Shown piece after piece: positions 15,488 to 19,428 of a stretch of 19,428 nucleotides of DNA (positions are counted from its first letter, which is position 1; every line of letters starts with the position of its first letter). Source of the stretch: UBA6019 sp036570145 (GTDB lineage Bacteria; Chloroflexota; Dormibacteria; Dormibacterales; Dormibacteraceae). The position numbers and the translations under genes were made by a program. Below the pieces are notes generated by a model that did no database searches, had not been told where the DNA came from, and saw only the letters and a list, made by a program, of their open reading frames with translations. The DNA lies in NCBI GenBank assembly GCA_036570145.1, contig DATCPJ010000189.1:1-19428 (forward strand), given 5' to 3'.

Positions 15488-15831
15488 TGGGTCTCCACCG
15501 GCAGACCGGCCTGTTTCCAGGCGCTGAAGCCGCCCCTGAAGTTGACGACATCCTTGACCCCGAGGGCGACGGCCATCTCGGAGGCGACGGCCGAACGCTC
15601 GCCGACCTGGCACTGGAACACTGTCTTGTCGGCGAAGTGTTGGCCGGTCGGGTTGGCGAGGATCTGGCCGAGCACCACATGCCGGGCGCCCGGGATGTGG
15701 CCGCGCTGCCACTCCCACTCCTCGCGCACGTCGACGATCTCATAGCCCTCGTCGAGGAGGCGCTTCACGTCTTCGGTGCCGACCTCCCGAAAGCCGCTCT
15801 CGTACTGGTTCTCGGCGGTTTCCTTATTCAT
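15484..15831 (-). CDS. Rhodanese-domain protein in the SUF operon
   Basis: A 115-residue single rhodanese domain: EIVDVREEWEWQRGHIPGAR (31-50), then the active-site loop FQCQVGERS with Cys74 and the CxxGxR form, then VVNFRGGFSAWKQAGLPV. Rhodaneses carry sulfur as a persulfide on the loop cysteine. Placed between SufU and SufT with four-base overlaps on both sides, it probably moves sulfur to or from the SUF machinery, though this is inference. The ATG has a good GACGAGGA Shine-Dalgarno inside the end of sufU. Confidence 0.9.
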   Translation of the reverse strand: MNKETAENQYESGFREVGTEDVKRLLDEGYEIVDVREEWEWQRGHIPGARHVVLGQILANPTGQHFADKTVFQCQVGERSAVASEMAVALGVKDVVNFRGGFSAWKQAGLPVETQ

Positions 15832-16229
15832 TCCTCGTCTCCTGACCAGTCTCCCAGTCCCCATGCCCCGACCTTCAACACCTTGAGCGACAGCAACGCG
15901 CACTTGATGCGCGCCGGCGAGATGTCGATGCCGAGATCTTCGAACACGTCTTCCTTGCTTATCTTCCGCGCCTCCTCGAGGGAGATGCCCTTGAGGCGCT
16001 CCGTCAGCAGCGATGCGGATGCCTGCGAGATGGCGCAGCCGCGGCCGTGGAAGCGGACGTCGGCGATGCTCCCATCCTTGACCGCGAGGTCGATCCCGAT
16101 GATGTCGCCGCAGAGCGGGTTGTCCTCCTCATGGGAGAGCGTCGGCGACTCCAACCGCCCGTAGTTCCGGGGGTTCTTGTAGTGGTCGAGGATGTACTCG
16201 CGGTAGAACTGTTCGTCCTGGACTGACAT
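15828..16229 (-). CDS. sufU: SufU sulfur-transfer protein
   Basis: A 133-residue SufU/IscU-family protein. It carries the three conserved cysteines, in NPLCGD (Cys40), GRGCAIS (Cys65) and RIKCALL (Cys110), plus Asp42, which together bind zinc in SufU. The segment between GRGCAIS and the last Cys has the SufU length. SufU takes the persulfide from SufS and passes it on to the SufB scaffold. The ATG follows the sufS stop with no gap (TGAATG), so translation is coupled. The tail ends GDWSGDEE. Confidence 0.93.
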   Translation of the reverse strand: MSVQDEQFYREYILDHYKNPRNYGRLESPTLSHEEDNPLCGDIIGIDLAVKDGSIADVRFHGRGCAISQASASLLTERLKGISLEEARKISKEDVFEDLGIDISPARIKCALLSLKVLKVGAWGLGDWSGDEE

Positions 16230-17459
16230 TCAGGCGAAGATCCTCTGGGCGTCGCGGATGCCCTCCACCAGCACGTCGACCTCCTCCCGCTTCGTATAGA
16301 GATAGAAGGAGGCGCGCGCGGTTGCCGCGACGTCGAGTCGGTCCATCAGGGGCTGGGCGCAGTGGTGGCCGGCCCGGATCGCCACCTGGCGGCGGTCCAG
16401 GATCGTCGCCAGGTCGTGGGGGTGGATGCCCGCCACGGCGAAGGAGACGACCCCCGCCCGCTCACCGGCCGGCGGGCCGTAGAGGGTGACGCCCTCGACC
16501 TCGCTCAGCGCTTCCAGCGCGTACTCGGTCATGTCCCGCTCATGGGCCCGGATCCGGTCCATCCCGACCGCCTCGAGGTAGTCGAACGCCGCCCCGAGGC
16601 CGATCACCTGGGCGATCGGCATGGTGCCCGCCTCGAACCTGGTCGGCACCTCGGCGTAGGTCGTGCCCTCCTTGCGGACGGTCCGGATCATGTCGCCGCC
16701 GGCGAGGAAGGGATCCATGCTCTCCAGAACCTCCCGCCGGCCGTAGAGGATTCCCGCGCCGGTCGGGCCGAGCATCTTGTGGGAGCTGAAGGCGTAGAAG
16801 TCGCAGCCCACCGCCTGGACGTCGATCCCGGCGTGCGGCGCTCCCTGGGCGCCATCGACGAGGACGGTCGCCCCGGCCGCTTTCGCAGCCGCGGTCATCG
16901 CCGCGACCGGGTTGACGGTCCCCATCGCATTGGACACCTGGCCGAAGGCGACCAGCTTCGGCGACCACTCGAGCAGGGCCGCGAACTGGTCCTGCCGGAG
17001 CCGGCCGTTCTCGTCGATGTCAACCCATTCGATCCGGGCGCCCTTCTCGGCCGCGAGGATCTGCCAGGGCACGATGTTGGAGTGGTGCTCGAGGATGGTG
17101 AGGACGATCAGGTCGCCCTTCCCGATGTTCTTCCGACCCCAGCCGTAGGCGACCAGGTTGATGCCCTCGGTCGTGCCCCGCGTGTAGACGATCTCCCTCG
17201 TCGAGCGTGCGTTGAGAAAGCGCTTGGCCTTGTCGCGGGTCGCCTCGTAGCGCTCGGTGGCGATCTCGCTGAAGCGATAGGCGCCGCGGTGGATGTTGGC
17301 GTTGAACTTGGTGTGGTACTCGTCCATCGCCGCCAGCACCTGGCGCGGCCGCTGCGAGGTGTTGGCGCTGTCGAGGTAGACGACGCCGGTGTCGAAGATC
17401 GGGAAGTCCTTGCGGACCTCGTCGACGTCGATGCCGGTTCTAGACGTCGACGTAGACAT
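16230..17459 (-). CDS. sufS: Cysteine desulfurase SufS
   Basis: A 409-residue PLP enzyme that takes sulfur from cysteine, leaving alanine and an enzyme persulfide. Features seen are EHHSNIVPWQ (124-133), the PLP-pocket VDGAQGAPH (201-209), the PLP lysine in FSSHKMLGPTGAG (Lys228), and the persulfide Cys367 in RAGHHCAQPLM, the group II (SufS) form. ATG 17457-17459 was chosen because GGAGGG lies five bases before it; an in-frame GTG two codons upstream is too close to that site. It overlaps the Rieske gene by 20 bp and abuts sufU. Confidence 0.95.
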   Translation of the reverse strand: MSTSTSRTGIDVDEVRKDFPIFDTGVVYLDSANTSQRPRQVLAAMDEYHTKFNANIHRGAYRFSEIATERYEATRDKAKRFLNARSTREIVYTRGTTEGINLVAYGWGRKNIGKGDLIVLTILEHHSNIVPWQILAAEKGARIEWVDIDENGRLRQDQFAALLEWSPKLVAFGQVSNAMGTVNPVAAMTAAAKAAGATVLVDGAQGAPHAGIDVQAVGCDFYAFSSHKMLGPTGAGILYGRREVLESMDPFLAGGDMIRTVRKEGTTYAEVPTRFEAGTMPIAQVIGLGAAFDYLEAVGMDRIRAHERDMTEYALEALSEVEGVTLYGPPAGERAGVVSFAVAGIHPHDLATILDRRQVAIRAGHHCAQPLMDRLDVAATARASFYLYTKREEVDVLVEGIRDAQRIFA

Positions 17460-17748
17460 CGCCACCCTCCACCGTCACCGGGTAGGTCTGGGTCGGGACC
17501 ACGGCAGGTAGGCCCGTCACGTGGCCGTCGCGGAGATCGAAGCGGGAGCCGTGCTGGGGGCATTCGACCGAGAGGCCCCAGAGCTCGCCGTCGGAGAGGT
17601 TGAACTCCTCGTGGGTGCAGACGTCATTGATCGCGTAGAACTCGCCATCCTCGGCGTGCGCGATGCAGAGCTCGAGGTCGCCGATCCTCACGTTCTTCAT
17701 CGAGTCGACGGGGAGCTCGTCGGTGGCCGCCACGCGATGCCTAGCCAA
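17440..17748 (-). CDS. Rieske-type [2Fe-2S] ferredoxin in the SUF operon
   Basis: A 102-residue Rieske domain. The cluster ligands are Cys44/His46 in DVCTHEEF and Cys63/His66 in ECPQHGSRF. This is the single-domain ferredoxin often annotated as a non-haem iron oxygenase ferredoxin subunit; similar genes lie beside sufD in actinobacterial SUF loci. It may supply electrons for cluster assembly or be a client. The start is TTG 17746-17748, three bases after the sufD stop, and it gives the usual family N-terminus (VAATDELP). GTG 17733 is an alternative. Confidence 0.9.
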   Translation of the reverse strand: MARHRVAATDELPVDSMKNVRIGDLELCIAHAEDGEFYAINDVCTHEEFNLSDGELWGLSVECPQHGSRFDLRDGHVTGLPAVVPTQTYPVTVEGGDVYVDV

Positions 17749-17751
17749 GGG

Positions 17752-19020
17752 TCATCCCAACCTGAGCTCCAGCTCCTCCTCGACCAGCTTCCGCGCCTGC
17801 TCGAAGGGGATGCGGTCGACGACCTCGCCGAAGAAGCCCTGGACGATCATCCGCTGCGCCGCGGCCCGCGGGATGCCGCGGGACTCCAGGTAGAAGAGGC
17901 TCATCGGGTCGACTGGACCCACGGTCGCTCCGTGGGTGCAGCGGACGTCGTTGTTGTCGATCTCCAGCATCGGGATCGAGGTCGCCTTTGCCTTGTCGCT
18001 GAGGACCAGGTTGCGATTGGCCTGGTAGGCGTCGGAGCGGGCGGCGCCCTTCTCGATCCGGATCAGCCCGGCATAGACGGCGCGCGCGGTGTCCTGCAGG
18101 GCGCCCTTGAAGAGGAGGTCGCTGGTGGTGTCGCCGACCTGGTGGTCCTGGAGGGTGTGGAAGTCGAAGAACTGGTCCTCCGACGCGAAGTACACACCCT
18201 TCAGCTCGGCCGACGCGCCGCGCCCCTGGAGGTTGGCCTCGCAGCGGACCTTGGCGAAGCGACCGCCGAGGGTGACGTTGAAGATCTTCGCGTGGCCGTC
18301 CTTCTGGATGTGGGCCCGCTGGTTGGCGAACTGGTAAGCGTGGCGGCCCCACTTCTGGAGCGACACGTAGCCGACCTGGGCTCCCTCGCCGACGAAGATC
18401 TCGGCCGAGCCGCTGGTGAAGGCCGACTCCTCCAGCGAGGGCGAGAGAAACTCGTCGAGGTAGTTGAAGCGGGAGTTCTTACCGGCCAGGATCAGCGTGT
18501 GGGGGAGGACGGCGGCGCCTCCACCGCTCGACCAGAACTGGCCCAGGATCGGGCGCTCGATCTCGACGTTGTCGGGGACGTAGAGCAGGGTCCCACCGCT
18601 GAAGAGGGCGGCGTGGGCGGCAGCGAACTTGTCGCGGTCGGCCCTCACCTCGGTGAAGAGGTGGCGGCGGACCAGGTCGGGGTGCTCCCTGGCCGCTTGG
18701 CTCAGCGGCATGAAAACCACGCCCTTGCGGGTCAGCTCCTCGTCGACGTCGACCTTGCCGGGCTCCGAGCCACGCTGGCGGAGCACGCCCGCCGCGCCTT
18801 CGATGACCAGGCCGGGAGGCCCGCCGTTGGCGGACTCGAACGGCTTGAAGTCCTCGAATTTGAAGCCCTTGAAGTCGACCCGGCGCCATTCCTCGTCGGA
18901 ACGGTCGGGCAGGCCGATCTTCTCGTAGACGTCCCATGCCTCACGCCGCCGTGCGCGCAGCCAGTCGGGCTCCCCGTGGAGGCTGGCGATCTCCTCCACG
19001 GACTCCAGGGAAAAGGGCAT
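17752..19020 (-). CDS. sufD: SufD, Fe-S scaffold subunit
   Basis: A 422-residue SufBD-family protein. The N-terminal helical part (about 1-60, with DEEWRRVDF) is followed by a beta-helix core (about 140-380). The conserved NNDVRCTHGATVGPVDP holds Cys361 and His363; the His matches the residue needed for iron acquisition in E. coli SufD. The C-terminal helices (RGIPRAAAQRMIVQGFFGEV) are typical. SufD pairs with SufB and the SufC ATPase to build the cluster. The ATG lies two bases after the sufB stop. Three bases separate it from the Rieske gene. Confidence 0.94.
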   Translation of the reverse strand: MPFSLESVEEIASLHGEPDWLRARRREAWDVYEKIGLPDRSDEEWRRVDFKGFKFEDFKPFESANGGPPGLVIEGAAGVLRQRGSEPGKVDVDEELTRKGVVFMPLSQAAREHPDLVRRHLFTEVRADRDKFAAAHAALFSGGTLLYVPDNVEIERPILGQFWSSGGGAAVLPHTLILAGKNSRFNYLDEFLSPSLEESAFTSGSAEIFVGEGAQVGYVSLQKWGRHAYQFANQRAHIQKDGHAKIFNVTLGGRFAKVRCEANLQGRGASAELKGVYFASEDQFFDFHTLQDHQVGDTTSDLLFKGALQDTARAVYAGLIRIEKGAARSDAYQANRNLVLSDKAKATSIPMLEIDNNDVRCTHGATVGPVDPMSLFYLESRGIPRAAAQRMIVQGFFGEVVDRIPFEQARKLVEEELELRLG

Positions 19021-19022
19021 TG

Positions 19023-19428
19023 CTAGCCGACCGAGCCTTCCATCTCGAGCTGGATGAGACGGTTGAGCTCGACCGCGTACTCGAGCGGCAGCTCCTTGGT
19101 GAAGGGTTCGATGAAGCCGTTGACGATCATCGTCTCGGCCTCGTTCTGGGTGATCCCGCGCGACATCAGGTAGAAGAGCTGCTCGTCGCTGACCTTGCTC
19201 ACCGTCGCCTCGTGGCCGAGGGTCACGTTCTCGGCATCGACGTCGTTGTACGGATAGGTGTCGGAGCGCGACTCGTCATCGAGCAGCAGCGCGTCGCATT
19301 TGACGAACGACTTGCAGTTGTTCGCCCCGGGATAGACCTTGATGTGGCCGCGGTAGCTGGTCCGGCCGCCGTTCTTGGAGATCGACTTGGAGGTGATCGT
19401 CGACGTCGTGTTGGGAGCGACGTGGATC
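19023..19428 (-). CDS. sufB: SufB, Fe-S scaffold subunit, C-terminal fragment
   Basis: The last 134 codons; the gene continues past the right edge. The frame reads GGRTSYRGHIKVYPGANNCK, then SFVKCDALLLDDESRSDTYP and NVTLGHEATVSKVSDEQLFY. The Cys in KCDALLL aligns with the E. coli SufB cysteine needed for cluster assembly, and the Glu in GHEAT is also conserved. The end LPLEYAVELNRLIQLEMEG is the usual SufB C-terminus. SufC is not in the window and may be upstream. Confidence 0.94.
   Translation of the reverse strand, partial: IHVAPNTTSTITSKSISKNGGRTSYRGHIKVYPGANNCKSFVKCDALLLDDESRSDTYPYNDVDAENVTLGHEATVSKVSDEQLFYLMSRGITQNEAETMIVNGFIEPFTKELPLEYAVELNRLIQLEMEGSVG

Overview
This is a GC-rich, densely packed chromosomal window. 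Most genes lie on the minus strand, so transcription runs right to left; only 12490-14923 is on the plus strand. The gene content suggests a monoderm, high-GC bacterium of the Chloroflexota/Dormibacterota or Actinobacteriota kind. The reasons are SufU-type Fe-S assembly with a Rieske ferredoxin and SufT, a DUF4032 kinase-like protein, and a Tad/Flp pilus cluster with no secretin. The phylum is an inference; no marker gene is present.

Layout, left to right. (1) 1-3531, minus: a 2-oxo-acid dehydrogenase operon in the order lpd, fused E1 alpha-beta, E2 (only the E2 start is in the window). The E1 looks branched-chain type. (2) 3615-9518, minus: a Tad/Flp pilus cluster in the order TadE-like, TadE, large TadG-like protein, CpaB, TadB, TadC. 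No motor ATPase (TadA), TadZ, secretin, Flp pilin or prepilin peptidase is present. (3) 9622-12453, minus: an ankyrin-repeat protein, a citrate synthase and a CDF-family zinc/cadmium exporter. (4) 12490-14923, plus: a WaaP-like kinase with DUF4032 and a lipoprotein with beta-propeller motifs. (5) 14924-15160: a gap between convergent genes filled by two tandem copies of a roughly 108-bp element, each with two strong hairpins. (6) 15161-19428, minus: a SUF Fe-S cluster assembly operon in the order sufB, sufD, Rieske ferredoxin, sufS, sufU, rhodanese, sufT.

How the genes work together. SufS and SufU mobilise cysteine sulfur to the SufB/SufD scaffold. The rhodanese, Rieske protein and SufT are translationally coupled or closely spaced and probably assist sulfur handling, electron supply or cluster delivery. 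Lpd, E1 and E2 make acyl-CoA from 2-oxo acids, and citrate synthase feeds acetyl-CoA into the TCA cycle. The pilus genes encode the inner-membrane platform and pseudopilins; the motor must come from elsewhere.

No clear mobile element, CRISPR array, tRNA or rRNA was seen. The most unusual items are the fused E1 with an internal Shine-Dalgarno and ATG exactly at the E1-beta boundary, the tandem double-hairpin repeat flanked by GTTAC, the split Tad locus, and the missing conventional start codon of the DUF4032 gene next to a possible leaderless six-codon ORF.
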